From Lineus longissimus (taxonomy: Eukaryota; Nemertea; Pilidiophora; Heteronemertea; Lineidae): a stretch of DNA of 64,000 bases. The stretch is from assembly GCF_910592395.1 (NCBI RefSeq), contig NC_088314.1, positions 14,262,001 to 14,326,000 on the forward strand. Direction: 5' to 3'. Of this stretch, positions 45,265 through 56,500 are shown piece by piece. The notes beneath the pieces were generated by a model. The model was not told where the DNA came from and did not search any database. It saw only the letters and a program-made list of their open reading frames with translations. Every line of letters begins with the position of its first letter. Within the stretch, counting starts at the first letter, position 1. Both the position numbers and the translations under genes were made by a program.

Positions 45265-45500
45265 TGAGGTCACTGCGATTACAGGGTCCAGGGTCGAAGA
45301 TGAAGCCCGGCAATGTTTACCCTGCCAAGCCGCTAGCAGCCGTGGAGCCGAAAAGCCGGAGCCACTGAAAATGACGCCTATCCCGAAGTCAGCATGGCAA
45401 GAAATGTCCATTGATTTTTTTGGCCCGCTACCCGTGCCGACAGCCGACTATATTATGATTATAGCCGATTTCCCGAAGTCGAGATTGTAGCATCGGTGTG
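45265..45500 (+). pseudogene. Gypsy integrase fragment, plus strand
   Basis: The frame reads EDEARQCLPCQAAS (the CxxC of the integrase zinc finger), KPEPLKMTPIPKSAW, then EMSIDFFGPLPVPTADYIMI. The Asp in SIDFFGPLP is the first catalytic Asp. A small frame change then gives VEIVASV. The sequence runs straight into the reverse-transcriptase relic, which reads on the opposite strand. Confidence 0.75.
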
Positions 45501-46690
45501 GTCTGGATCATCTGGGCTGGCTACAGGATGTCGGCTCATAAAATCGGCTGGATTCTTGTCATCTTTACCAGGGCGATACTCTTGAGTGCAATTATACGGC
45601 ATAAGTCGAAATCTCCATCGCTCGATTCTTGCTGAGGCTGGTTTACGGTTGTTGAAGGTACCAATCAAAGGCTTATGGTCTGTAAAGATCTTGAATGACC
45701 TGGAACCACACAAATAGAGATGGAAGTGCTCCAGGGACCATACTACCGCTAACATCTCGTGTTCTGTCTGTGAGTATCTCTACATCTGTGAGGATTTTAC
45801 TACCATGATGACTTTTCCTCGTTGTGGCAGTATCGCTCCTAAACCTTTGGGGCTGGCGTCTACGGTTACTTCAACGTCAAGATCTGGATTGTAGTATGAC
45901 ATAACCTTGGCTCCTGTAAGTGCTTTCTTCAAGTCGTTCAGGGCTTTGTCGTGTTCTTCAGTCCATTCCCATTTGGTGTCTTCTCTTGTCAGTTCACGAA
46001 GGGGAGCTGTGATATGAGAATAGCCTGGTATAAATCGTGAGAGGTACTGCACCAGTCCTAAGAGAGACTTGACTCCACTGGCATCTTGCGGGGCTGGAGC
46101 ATCTACGATCGTCTGTATCTTCTTGGGGTCAGCTGGGATTCCTTTTGAGCTAAAAATGTGACCATGGAACTTGACTTGGGATTTGTAGAAGTGACACTTC
46201 GGTAAATTCAGGACTACACCGTGTTCTTTAAGTCTCTTCAGTACGGCTTTCAGGTTCTTGTCATGCGCCTTGCGATCCTTACCAAATATGATGATGTCAT
46301 CTGATATATTCTTGCAGCCGGGTAGACCATGCAAAATTTCAACTATTGCGTTCTGGAAAATTTCCGAAGCTGCGTTTATGCCAAAGAAGTCTCTTATACC
46401 GTTTCAAACCAAGGTGAGTTGAAAACATTGTGATGTATCTGCTCTCAGGGGCTAGTTCCAATTGGTGATAAGCACTCCCAAGGTCCAGGGTGCTAAACAC
46501 TGTGGCACCATTTAAATCGTTGACTAAATCGTCTAGAGTGGGCATCAAGTGTCTTTTACGCTGGATTGCTTTGTTGGCTTCTCTCATTTCCACGCATATC
46601 CTTATTCCTCCAGATTTCTTCGGTACCACTACAATTGGACTTACCTCTACATCCGGGGTCTACTTGATTAGCATTCAAAATGGCTGCAGC
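45485..46690 (-). pseudogene. Gypsy reverse transcriptase-RNase H relic, minus strand
   Basis: Three pieces in order. 46690-46339: VSPIVVVPKKSGGIRICVEM, then STLDLGSAYHQLELAPESRY (motif A Asp). 46334-45780: GCKNISDDIIIFGKD (catalytic DD), KCHFYKSQVKFHGHIFSSKG, and the RNase H start EVTVDASPKGLGAIL. 45755-45490: LAVVWSLEHFHLYLCGSRSF, FTDHKPL and the hinge PADFMSRHP. Frames change at about 46336 and 45770. The RNase H end touches the plus-strand integrase piece at about 45490-45500. It belongs to the same broad Gypsy group as the element at 57.5 kb (ISDD form of the RT motif). No LTR was found nearby. Confidence 0.8.
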
Positions 46691-46699
46691 ACTAGACCC

Positions 46700-47539
46700 T
46701 GGATACTCGTGTACGTCATATCCAATCATTTCGCTCGACCTATGACCTGGGCACTATGTGTCACCACTGTTTCAAAATGACCAAAAATCGTTTGTAGCCG
46801 ATCAAACAATGGTAAAACTGACCAATTATCTCAAGATGTATACTGATAAAGAAGCATACTTAAGTATAAAAAAAAAATTATAAAAAGGGATTTCGAAATT
46901 TCTTTTTTACAGTGCTCGCGCGATTGGGTATTGTAACACGTGCTTCTTTGGTTCTATTTTCCTCGGAGTGCCGGCATGAGGGCAATTATTTTTGATTTCA
47001 ACATATTATCCGTGTCCATGAAGATCTATTATGCCACCAATTGATTTGTGATCGCATCAGGGTAAAATGGTTATGTAGACTGATAAGTCGCCCTTTTTGC
47101 CGATTCAATATACCATGAGTATGCCAAGTGTCAAAATATTATTTACATCTTATTTGCATGTCAAACGTTATTCGTTGACCAATCAAATAATTATGTTTTA
47201 GCACAACATGATACCAGCGGTAGTGCAAGTGACCAAATAAGTGCGCAATGACTCCTGGGTAATCGAGGTTGTGAATTCCCTCATCCACGAAACTACACGT
47301 CTTTTTTAGAATGTAATAACTCAATGCCTTCATTAATTTTTCCCCAGGGTCTTCCTTTTTTACCACTATGGGTCTTCGTTTTATACCTCTGTAAAAGTTT
47401 CCTAGTTTGGATAATGTCGGGGGAAAATGAGAAAAAAACAAGTCTTCCTGATGGAACAAATGCCCTATGTACCCTTCTAAAGTCCTGGACGCATTTAATA
47501 GCAAGATCAAAAAAAATCCTCTACATAGAAATTGTTTGT
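46700..47539. other. No gene recognised; unassigned minus-strand frame
   Basis: A 145-aa minus-strand frame (47139-47576) partly overlaps the LTR that starts at 47545, so its predicted start is not real. The remaining part (47139-47540) has GHLFHQEDLFFSHFPPTLSK and HYRWYHVVLKHNYLI but no family pattern. The rest is AT-rich. Confidence 0.25.
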
Positions 47540-47544
47540 GTACA

Positions 47545-47697
47545 TGTGGTGTATTTACATTTGTAATTACCGCCACTGTTCGGTGGCGCCGTCTATCCTT
47601 ATTATAATAAACTGTTGTTGCTGAGTTAGGAATTGAGTTGACACATCATCGTCCGTTTTCTTCCTTTCTTGCGGTCTACGGACCCACATATACCTCA
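47545..47697 (+). repeat. 5' LTR of G1 (153 bp)
   Basis: TGTGGTGTATTTACATTTGT to CATATACCTCA, with the usual TG...CA ends. It contains GGTGGCGCCGTC and a TATTATAATAAA stretch that may serve as promoter or poly(A) signal. Confidence 0.93.
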
Positions 47698-47699
47698 AA

Positions 47700-47712
47700 T
47701 GGCGACGAGGAT
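47700..47712 (+). promoter_or_regulatory. Primer binding site of G1
   Basis: TGGCGACGAGGAT, two bases after the 5' LTR. It is complementary to a tRNA 3' end ...ATCCTCGTCGCCA, which is how animal tRNA-Ser(GCT) ends, as I know it. Confidence 0.75.
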
Positions 47713-47919
47713 CGGATTTTCTTATGCATAAAAGCATAAAGAACTGTTGAAACTAGCACAACCCGCTGCATCTCCAGCGATAGGGAGGAAAATTCAAGTT
47801 GAAGTGCCGGCCGGGTTTCATTCCCGCCAGTGCAGTGCATGCCATAGTTCACGTGGTCGTGTACAATCTGCTGTGCATCGTGTACTAAGTCTGTAGTAGA
47901 TTTCGCCCATTGATTACGT

Positions 47920-49242
47920 ATGATGGCGACGGCAACCATCGGGACAATCGGGCCCTACGAGGAATCAGAAGACATTGATACATACGTTGAGCGTGTAAAA
48001 CTGTACTTGGAGGCAAATAATGTGACAAATGACAAGAAGGTGGTGTAATTTTTGTCAATTATTGGTCCGAAACCGTACGGCCTGCTAAAGTCTCTTTGTT
48101 CTCCGGACCAACCGGGGACAAAAGCGCTGGAACAATGTATCACCCTGCTCCAAGGACATTACAAACCAAAACCATTGACTATAGTTGAACGTTTCAAGTT
48201 CATGAAGCGGAGTCAAGAAGACGCTGAGTCAGTTTCAGCTTATATTGCTGAACTCAAACGCTTGAGTTCAACGTGTGCTTTCGGTGACAATCTGACAGAG
48301 CACTTACGAGATCAGATTAATGTTGGACTGGCTAGTTCTCAGTTGCAGAAGAAATTTTTGTCGGTGAAGGATTTGACTTTCGATAAAGTTGTTGAAATGG
48401 CAACGTCTTTCGAGGCTGCAGAAAAGAACATTAAGAAGATCAATAAACCGTCACAAACTGTTAATAGCATTTCTGATGGTGCAAGGCCAAAGTCGAGTCA
48501 GTCTAGTCATAAGTCACAACCTACGGGTATGGTTTGTTACCGTTGTGGTAGCAAATTTCATAAAGCGAACAAATGCAAACACATCAATACCGAGTGTAAC
48601 TCTTGTCACAAAATGGGTCATCTTCAGAAGGTGTGCAAAAGCAAGTCATCTTCTCCACAGACTACCGATTCGAAACCTAGGCAGAAATATTCGGCGAAAA
48701 AGGACAAGAAAACCAAGGTTACGGTGCGTTACGTGGAGGAAGACTCCCCAGTTGATTCGGATGCAGATTCTGACCATCTCCCAATTTTCAATCATAAAGC
48801 TGTTCCTGAAATGCGAAAACGCTATGAAGTGACTTGCTTAATCAATGACGTTGACTGCTGCATGGAAATTGACACTGGTGCAAGTGTTTCGTTGATTTCC
48901 GAGGACATGTATAACAAGTCATTCCGTTCAATTCCGGTCGAACCTTCCGATACTGTGTTGTATACATACACCAAGGAGTCAATTCCGGTTCTGGGTGACA
49001 TTCCTGTTACGGTTAAATACGGGTCTCAAACTGCAGAGTTGAGACTGTGCGTGGTAAAAGGGTCAGGACCATTGTTATTGGGTCGGAACTGGCTGAAGGC
49101 ATTCAAGTTAGACTGGAACAGAATTTTCCAGGTGCGCTCTCTGGATCTGAATAAATACAAGGAACTTTTCGATGGTAAACTGGGGACTTTAAAGGACATT
49201 ACTGCCACTCTCAAGCTGAAAGAGGGAAGTTTTTCAAACTGA
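47920..49242 (+). pseudogene. G1 gag-protease with an early stop
   Basis: ATG 47920 opens gag (ATIGTIGPYEESEDIDTYVE). An in-frame TAA at 48046-48048 breaks it, and the same frame then runs 396 codons to 49242. Gag core: PYGLLKSLCSPDQPG and FKFMKRSQEDAESVSAYIAE, a retrotransposon capsid pattern. Zinc knuckles: CYRCGSKFHKANKC and CNSCHKMGHLQKVC. Protease: CCMEIDTGASVSLI, with catalytic DTG intact at 48871, and later LLLGRNWL. Gag packages the RNA and the protease matures the polyprotein. Near 49230 a small deletion shifts the frame just before the RT part (FKLRPVAYATRDKVG). Confidence 0.88.
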
Positions 49243-50924
49243 GGCCTGTCGCTTATGCAACACGCGATAAAGTTGGCATGGAAATCCACAGATTGGTTGA
49301 TTTAGGTGTGTTGAAAAGCGTTGAGTTTTCTCACTGGGCTACACCGGTCGTTCCAGTAGAGAAACCGGATGGATCGGTGAGATTGTGCGGAGACTATAAA
49401 CTTACTCCCAACCAGGTGCTTGAGGTTCCTGAATATCCATACCAAACTCCGGAGGATCTTTTCAACAAACTGAATGGCGGTCAGCTGTTTACGAAAGTTG
49501 ACTTATCTGGCGCGTACAACCAGATTGTTCTTGACGAAGCCTCACGTGAACTCTGTACGATAAATACCCATCTAGGACTTTTCCAGTATACGAGATTACC
49601 ATATGGAGTCGCTTCTGCTCCAGCAATATTTGCTCAGGCCATGGATAAAGTTCTCCAGGGACTTGACAATGTAATTAACTGGTTTGATGATCTCATAATT
49701 TCAAGTGATGAGACCAGTCATGTGCCTTATGTTGAGCAAACTCTGCAGCGCTTGTTAGACAGAGGCGCAAAGTTGAATAGACCTAAATGTGTATTTGGGC
49801 AACGTTCTGTTGAGTACATAGGTGTACAAGTTGATGGTCTTGGTCTTCATCCAAAAGCCAAGAAGGTTGAAGCAATTGTAAATGCTAGGCAACCAGAAAA
49901 TGTGTCTGAGCTGCGTAGTTTTCTAGGCATGGTGAATTATTACCGGAGGTTTATACCAAATATGTCAACATTAGTAGCCCCACTCAATGAGCTGTTAGGC
50001 AAAGGTGTAAAGTTTGAATGGTCAAACCAGTGTAATGAAGCATTTGAAAATTTGAAGTCTGCCTTAGCTTCCACTAAGTTGCTTGTACATTTTAACCCAA
50101 ACAGGGAGATAACTCTAGCGGTTGATGCTTCACCGTACGGGCTAGGCGCGATAATTTCTCATGACGACCAGCCCATTGCGTATGCTTCTCGTTCACTCCC
50201 CAAGGCCGAACGTAATTACCCACAAATTGAACGTGAAGGGCTAGGTGTGATTTTTGGAGTTCAAAGATTTCACAAGTATTTGTATGGTAGAAAGTTTACC
50301 TTGTTTATTGATGCCAGGCCGCTTACTTTGATTTTTGGGCCTAAGCGTGGTATTCCGGTAATGGCTGCAGCAAGAGTACAACGTTGGGCTGTTCAACTGT
50401 CAGCTTACCAGTATGATATAAGGTATAGAAGTTCCAAAGAAAATGCAAATGCAGACTGTCTTTCAATGTTACCTTTAGATTCTGAGCATACATACCAAGA
50501 AAGTGAACCTATAGCTTGGACGGAGGAAGCTAGCATGGTAAATGTTGCTAAGCTCTGTAGCATGCCAATTGGTCCGAATAAGATCAAACCAGCCTCAGAG
50601 AGAGACAAAGAGTTGTCCAGGGTTAAACATTTCATTATGAATGGTTGGCCTTCAGACGATTCAGGCCTAGAACCAGAGTTATTGCCTTATTTTAGACGTA
50701 GGAACGAGTTGACGATTGAAGAAGGTTGTATACTTTGGGGTACCAGAGTAGTTGTTCCCAAGAGGTACCAGGATGATGTTTTAGATTCTATTCATGACAT
50801 GCATACAGGTATTGTTAGGATGAAAGCTTTAGCAAGAGTTCATTGCTGGTGGCCAGGGTTAGACGAACAGATATGGCCTTCCAGACCTTACCAAAGGGTA
50901 CACATAGATTTTGCAGGTCCTTTC
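49243..50924 (+). pseudogene. G1 reverse transcriptase, RNase H and integrase N-terminus
   Basis: Open from about 49230 (first Met 49278). RT: KPDGSVRLCGDYKLTPNQVL, QLFTKVDLSGAYNQIVLDEA (motif A), FQYTRLPYGVASAPAIFAQA (motif B) and NWFDDLIISSDE (DD intact, with Trp where Tyr is usual before FDD). RNase H: TLAVDASPYGLGAIISHDDQ and ERNYPQIEREGLGVIFGVQRF. The usual TDH is changed to IDA in LFIDARPLTLIFGPKRG. Integrase finger: DSIHDMHTGIVRMKALARV and HCWWPGLDEQI, then the text jumps to WPSRPYQRVHIDFAGPFL, so the CxxC half of the zinc finger is deleted. The frame is then cut by family U copy 2 directly after GPFL. Confidence 0.9.
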
Positions 50925-53800
50925 CTAGACGCAAGGGCCCAACGCGCCGCGTAGCGGCAAAAAAGCGAAGCTGGCGAAACATTTATAACGGGTCACCGTC
51001 ACTTATTATTGGACTTATAGCGCATTTACGGGGTTGCAACTATTTTGCTTTATAGTGTCACCAGGAAAGAAAAGCATGCGACCTAACGCCGATCTATTTG
51101 TATAAAGTGATAATTGGAAGGTATATAGCAGGAAATATCAATAAAATAATCATTCCATGTCGTCTTTTGAGGGCATTTTTGATTGTAAAAAATATATGTG
51201 TACGTCACCGTAGTCTCTGCAATGACAATTTTATCAGAGCAGTCTCGCGCAAGTAGAAGTTCTTTACCTATTAGTTCTTCACTTATTAGTCTCAACGTCT
51301 GGCGCAAAGCCAGACGTTTTCCATTACGATTTCACTACGATGTTTGACAAGAAAGAGCAGTGCGCGAGATATGCTAATGAGCAGACTTCCCTCGCTTGAG
51401 TTTCTGAAGAATGTTCCATATCGCGCTAAGCTCATCACTACTGATTATGACAGGCGTGCAACGGTAGGTATCTGCTCCCCAACTTCCACCCTAATACGGT
51501 ACAATAAGTTACCATTTGATGGGAATGGGACAATGCCCTCACTGTGTATGGAGTCATAGGGATAAGAAGACATTATTCATTAGTGTTGGTACAAGTGATT
51601 TTGCCCAAAAAGCATGCGCATTCAAAAAACAAAATATGCAAGGTATCACGTACATGACCATGACGACGTGCAGAAAGTGCACTGGCCAGTGCATACCCTA
51701 TGGCTATGTGCTAGTAAACATGGTAAACATGAACAACATCATTATTCATCGGCAGTTCATTTTACTCCGAGCTTTTCCTGAAACATATAGCCATGATGAT
51801 TAGGCCTACCATGTACCATGTCCATGACCAATAACAGCACTAGATCATGTGGATGTCAACAAGTTCACATGAACCGTATAATCCCGCATGGCGCATGGGG
51901 CATGCGTCTAAACCAAAGCCCCAAAATCACTTGTTTTGGTCTATTTCAGTTTCACTTGTGTTTCCCCCGTCTCCCAGTCCATAATACATTTACAGTTTAC
52001 AATCCCCGATCATGGCCCAACAAAAGGTCATCGGTTGACTAAAGGAACACAACTGTTCAATGGAATAGTTGAATGCGATCAAACTACGTCTTTTCAATCG
52101 TGGATTGTAAATTTAACCCCATGGGCCTAGGGAAGGCCCTATAACAATACTTTCGACACAGTTATTATCTCCGCTGCCTCCACCATGTTACACACAGTGC
52201 TCACTGCTGATTCTAAAATGCGCCACCTAGTCACAACAGGACATATGTTCTTCTAGGAATAGATCTCTTTCCAATATTTCGTCATTCCACTATCGTCATC
52301 ACCTCATCATACTTTCATTGACATTACAGGCACACATCCACAGAGCACTCTTCAAATCATCTACACAGTGGTTATCCAACTAGGATTATAAAGGTAATTT
52401 CTTAGCCCCGCACAGTGGGTTTCAGTCTTGATAAAGGGGCACTATTGCTAGCAGCTAGGTAGGCAAGATAAAGTTAGACGAAGTAGCCGATAGGGGTCTC
52501 TCACCCCTCAAAGTCCGTCACAACTATTCAAGCTTGTACAAGGAATACATGCAGCGCTGACTCTAACAAGACCCAATGGGAATGTCGCACAGTCATCTGT
52601 CAAAAACAAGACCTATGTTGCAGTATGATCTCTTGCCAATATTTAATAATTGCACTATCGTCATCACCTCATCATACTTCATTGACATTACAGGCACACA
52701 TTGACATTGACCACTGTTCCAGTCAACGACACAGTCGCTATCCAAGTAGCATTATAGAGGTAATTATCATTATCATACCTCATTAGCATGTGAACCAATC
52801 ACGTCGCGTCCTTTGCGATCACGGCATAGCCTCATGGAATAATGTCTTTCATCGTTGGATCACTTTTCATATTCCACGCCTACAACTTCAATTTCTTCAT
52901 ATTCCATGGCTAGAAGTTCAATACTAATATAATATCCAAGATAAAGTTACAAGAAGGGGTCTCTCACCTCTCACTGTATGTCCACACTATTCACGCTTGT
53001 ACGAGGAATACATTCAATGCTGAATCTAACAACACCCAGTGCCCTTACTCTGTATATTAGTCACTGGAAGATGGCCCATTTCACTCCTTGCTTCTACTTC
53101 ACCTATAGTCTCATTGCAAACGCCTCAGTTCTATGATATCACATTCACTTTCAGCTGTCACGCAACGCAACAACTGTGCTATCTGCCATCGCACATCAAC
53201 GAAGAAGTGCAGCCGCCCACATTCCACCTCACGTCTGTCCGACCAGCTGCAATCCTCGAGGACGCCCCACTGTACCACGATTTCACTACGATGTTTGACA
53301 AGAAGGAGCAGTGCGCGAGATAGGCTAATGAGCAGACTTCCCTCGCTTGAGTTTCGGAAGAATGTTCCATATCGCGCTAAGCTGACCACTGCTGACCATG
53401 ACAGGCGTGCATTGGACTGGTACAGGTTGGAACTAAACATTGAATATGCTGGTGGTGACGCTTTCTGATGAGAAGTTGGTCGTGACTGATGCAGTATCCT
53501 TGGACTTGTCCACAGCATCGTTCAATCATTGCTCTCTGAGCTGCCTTGATTCTGTACTTACCCAAATACTAAGACCGAATGCCTGTTGACTCTGCTTTAA
53601 GAGAGACTGGCGCCATGCCTAGAGATATGACTGACCCCTATTGGCAAATTTGTATGACTTTATCTTGCCTACCTAGCTGCTGCCTATAGTCTCCCTTTAA
53701 CTGCGGAACACTTCAAAGTCGATAAAATGCCATGTTCCACCTTTTAATGTGTTCAGACCGCCATTTTCAAAATAATCAAGTCAGGACACTGCCTTCTAGT

Positions 53801-54743
53801 CAAGGAGGATACCGCGGTGACGTCACGGCTTTTCCAAGATGGCGCTGCATATTGTAAACAAACTCGATCCACGGCCAAGGGAAAATCAAGTCATCAAAAA
53901 AGTTAGATTTTTCGCATCAAATCAGAGTTATTAGTACTTTTCTGCTATGAAATAAGTCTTCAGACAATAAGCTATCATTTGAATAATGAAAAGTGCTGTT
54001 TTAATGGGGAAAAATAGGGTTTTTTAAACCAAATAGCCGGGCACCGATCTTCCAAAATTAGCGATGGTTTAAAACAGTCTCCCAGATATGGGGCAATCTC
54101 TTCATTATCATAATGGGATTTGGAGGCATGTTTACAAATTTTACAAGTTCGAGACCTGTAGGACCTAAAACTCGCATAGATCCCCATAGATCCCCTCTAT
54201 TTGTCGAGTTAGCGCCCCTGTAAGATCATGCATTTTCGGACACTAGAACGAAATCTTCCTGCGGATATCGCGATTTCGGTGATGATTTAAGGAGAAATTG
54301 ACTGTTCTTAGAGTTGTATGGGACAGAAATGAGTTCATACGTCATGAATACATGAATATATTATGATATGGGCGGGCTTCTAAGTCAAAACAATAACAAA
54401 CTCAACTGCATCTCTACTGTATATTGCGTAGTGCATTGCCTAGTGTATTTCGTAGTGTATTTTAGCGGAGACATTATTTCCGCACTTTGGCCACGCCAAA
54501 CGTCTTTTTTATTCGTGGAAGTTAATCTGCTCTGTAAATTTTATTTTACACAGGAAGAATCCATACTCGGTATTGCAATATTTCATGTCTATTGGTGTTT
54601 TTGTGTACAGGAGTGCACCAGACAGTGAGACGTAGAGATGTGTTCAGTGCTGCTGCTGTCAGTAGACTGAATCTGATTGGCCATAGCGATCAGTAATATG
54701 GGTCGGGATCACGTGATGTGACGTCACCGCGGTATCCTCCTTG
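53801..54743. mobile_element. DNA transposon with 26-bp perfect TIRs and 9-bp TSD (family M3), 943 bp
   Basis: CAAGGAGGATACCGCGGTGA (then CGTCAC) at the left is exactly inverted at the right. CCTTCTAGT is repeated at 53792-53800 and 54744-54752. Family U copy 1 (around 22595-22605) shows the empty site with a single CCTTCTAGT. The interior is non-coding; its longest frame (54368-54628) has no pattern. MULE-type by duplication length. Confidence 0.93.
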
Positions 54744-54888
54744 CCTTCTAGTCTCATAATAAATTTTGCTTTCCTCAATAATAACATTTCTTCTTCTTTA
54801 ATGCTTTCATCATTCCAAACTTCTCCTCCTCTGACTTTTACAGGGGTACAGTCATGGCAATCAAAACCCAAATACTGAGACCAAATGC

Positions 54889-54952
54889 CTGTTGACTGTG
54901 CTTTAAGAGAGACTGGCGCCATGCCTAGTCTCTCTTAAAGCACAGTCAACAG
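54889..54952. other. Perfect 26-bp hairpin (copy 2)
   Basis: Same hairpin as at 22741-22804, with arms starting CTGTTGACTGTGCTTTAAGA and the same 12-base loop. Confidence 0.8.
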
Positions 54953-55020
54953 ACACCAACCCCCTCAGACTCAGAAACCACAAACGCCCAACCCTTCCTG
55001 CTACCTTAATACTTCTGGGT

Positions 55021-55954
55021 AGTTACTTCTTGATAGTGGTTGATGCCAGATCAAAGTGGCCAGAAGTTAAACCGATGAAGAGTATTACTAGTGAGAAGAC
55101 CATTGAAATCCTCAGAGATTTGTTCAGTAGTTATGGATTACCAGAAGAGTTGGTCAGTGATAATGGTAGTCAGTATACTTCCAGAGAATTTGAAGAATTC
55201 TTGAGACAGAATGGTATTCGCCATGTATTGGTAGCTCCTTATCATCCATCTTCTAATGGTACTGCTGAAAGATTTGTTAGGACTTTTAAGGATTCAATGA
55301 AAAGGGTTAAGGTGAACCTGGCACTATACATCAAAAGCTCTGTAGATTTCTCATGTCTTATAGGTCAGTGCCACACACTATGACCAAAGTGTCACCTTCG
55401 GAGTTGTTTATCGGACGTAGAATTAGAACTAGATTAGACATTATGAAGCCTGATTTGGCCGATAGACTGAGGAGGAAAACCTCTCCATTTCCGGATAAAA
55501 CCAAAGCTTTGCAAGTCGGTGGCTCTGTGCTAGTGAGAGACTATAGAGGAGTGACAAAACTTGGGTACAAGGTGTAATCACCTCAAAGTTAGGTCCAGTT
55601 ACTTATCATGTACAGGTTGAAGACAGAATTTGGAAAAGGCATTTAGATCAACTAATTGACCTTAGTGGTTTGAGTTGTAAAGGTCTTGATGACAGTACGA
55701 AGATGCAGGTATCACAACATGATGTTTTACCAGACATTAGCGAGGATCAGTTGAGTGTTTTACCAAATCAAGTTGTGAATCCAGGTGTAAATGTAAATGA
55801 CAACATTGTTGTATCTCCAGACGTGAGTGTTGTTCCACATGTTGATCCTACTCCTGGTCAGAAAGTGATTCAGAGTAAACATGTGTCTGAGGCTCCCCTC
55901 AGAAGGTCAGTTAGAGTGTCAAAGCCGCCAGAAAGGCCGATTGTGTCTTGTTAA
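55021..55954 (+). pseudogene. G1 integrase core and C-terminal domain
   Basis: Continues the split integrase: SYFLIVVDARSKWPEVKPMK (first Asp), ELVSDNGSQYTSREFEEFLR (second Asp) and HPSSNGTAERFVRTFKDSMK (catalytic Glu). The DDE triad is complete. A frameshift near 55320-55360 leads to FLMSYRSVPHT and SPSELFIGRRIRTRLDIMK. A second one near 55565 leads to WVQGVITSKLGPVTYHVQVE, the C-terminal beta-barrel-like domain, then an acidic linker ending RRSVRVSKPPERPIVSC. Integrase inserts the cDNA into the host chromosome. Confidence 0.88.
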
Positions 55955-56149
55955 ATCTGAATTTGATTGACAACGGTTAGAAACTGAAAACTTTATAAAA
56001 TTCAAGTTCATTGGTATTTTCTTTATTGATGTTACTAAACAATTACAACGCATACCCAGTATAGTTTAGTACGTGTAGATTAAATCATTTTGAGTTACAG
56101 TAATTTCAAATCTCCTGTTCTAAAACTGTGTACAGTTTCAGATTTCAAC

Positions 56150-56160
56150 AAAGGGGGATT
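56150..56160 (+). promoter_or_regulatory. Polypurine tract of G1
   Basis: AAAGGGGGATT directly before the 3' LTR; primer for plus-strand synthesis. Confidence 0.8.
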
Positions 56161-56313
56161 TGTGGTGTATTCACATTTGTAATTACCGCCACTGTTCGGT
56201 GGCGCCGTCTATCCTTATTATGATAAACTGTTGTTGCTGAGTTTGGAATTGAGTTGACACATCATCGTCCGTTTTCTTCCTTTCTTGCGGTCTACGGACC
56301 CACATATACCTCA
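56161..56313 (+). repeat. 3' LTR of G1 (153 bp)
   Basis: Matches 47545-47697 with about three substitutions (for example TATTC for TATTT, ATGATAAA for ATAATAAA). Followed by the GTACA duplication. Confidence 0.93.
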
Positions 56314-56322
56314 GTACATCCT

Positions 56323-56500
56323 GCATTGCTTGAGGGTTGTTGAACACTGGTAGAAAGCCAGCATGGGTGACTGAGGGTTGGTGAAATATCTATGGGAAAC
56401 CCAGCATGGTCTGAGGCTTGGTTAACACTCTGGTGAAAACCGTGCATGGTCTGAGGGATGGTCAACACTCTGACGGAAACCTATTATGGTCAGAGAATTT
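56323..56500 (+). repeat. Minisatellite, about 4 units of 40-55 bp
   Basis: Repeats of CTGAGGGTTGGTNAACACTC followed by a GAAACCCAGCATGGT-like phrase. Units start near 56328, 56368, 56410 and 56448. Confidence 0.65.

Larger units (their letters stand above)
50925..55020. repeat. Repeat of unknown class (family U), copy 2, inside the G1 integrase
   Basis: Near-identical to 20293-22872. It interrupts the integrase between GPFL and (G)SYFLIVVDA. The inferred original codons are restored with no bases left over, so there seems to be no target duplication. Both insertion sites read CTA before and GGT after the element. It includes the 577-base part missing from copy 1 (51888-52464) and the 943-bp element (53801-54743). 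No domain-bearing ORF. Confidence 0.85.
47545..56313 (+). mobile_element. Gypsy LTR retrotransposon (G1), 8.8 kb with nested insertion
   Basis: Flanked by the 5-bp duplication GTACA (47540-47544 and 56314-56318). LTRs are 153 bp each and differ at only about three positions, so insertion was fairly recent. Internal order: PBS, gag, protease, RT, RNase H, integrase, C-terminal domain, polypurine tract. The integrase is split by family U copy 2 (50925-55020). Net length without it is about 4.7 kb. The pol has frameshifts and a deletion, so it is not autonomous. Confidence 0.95.
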
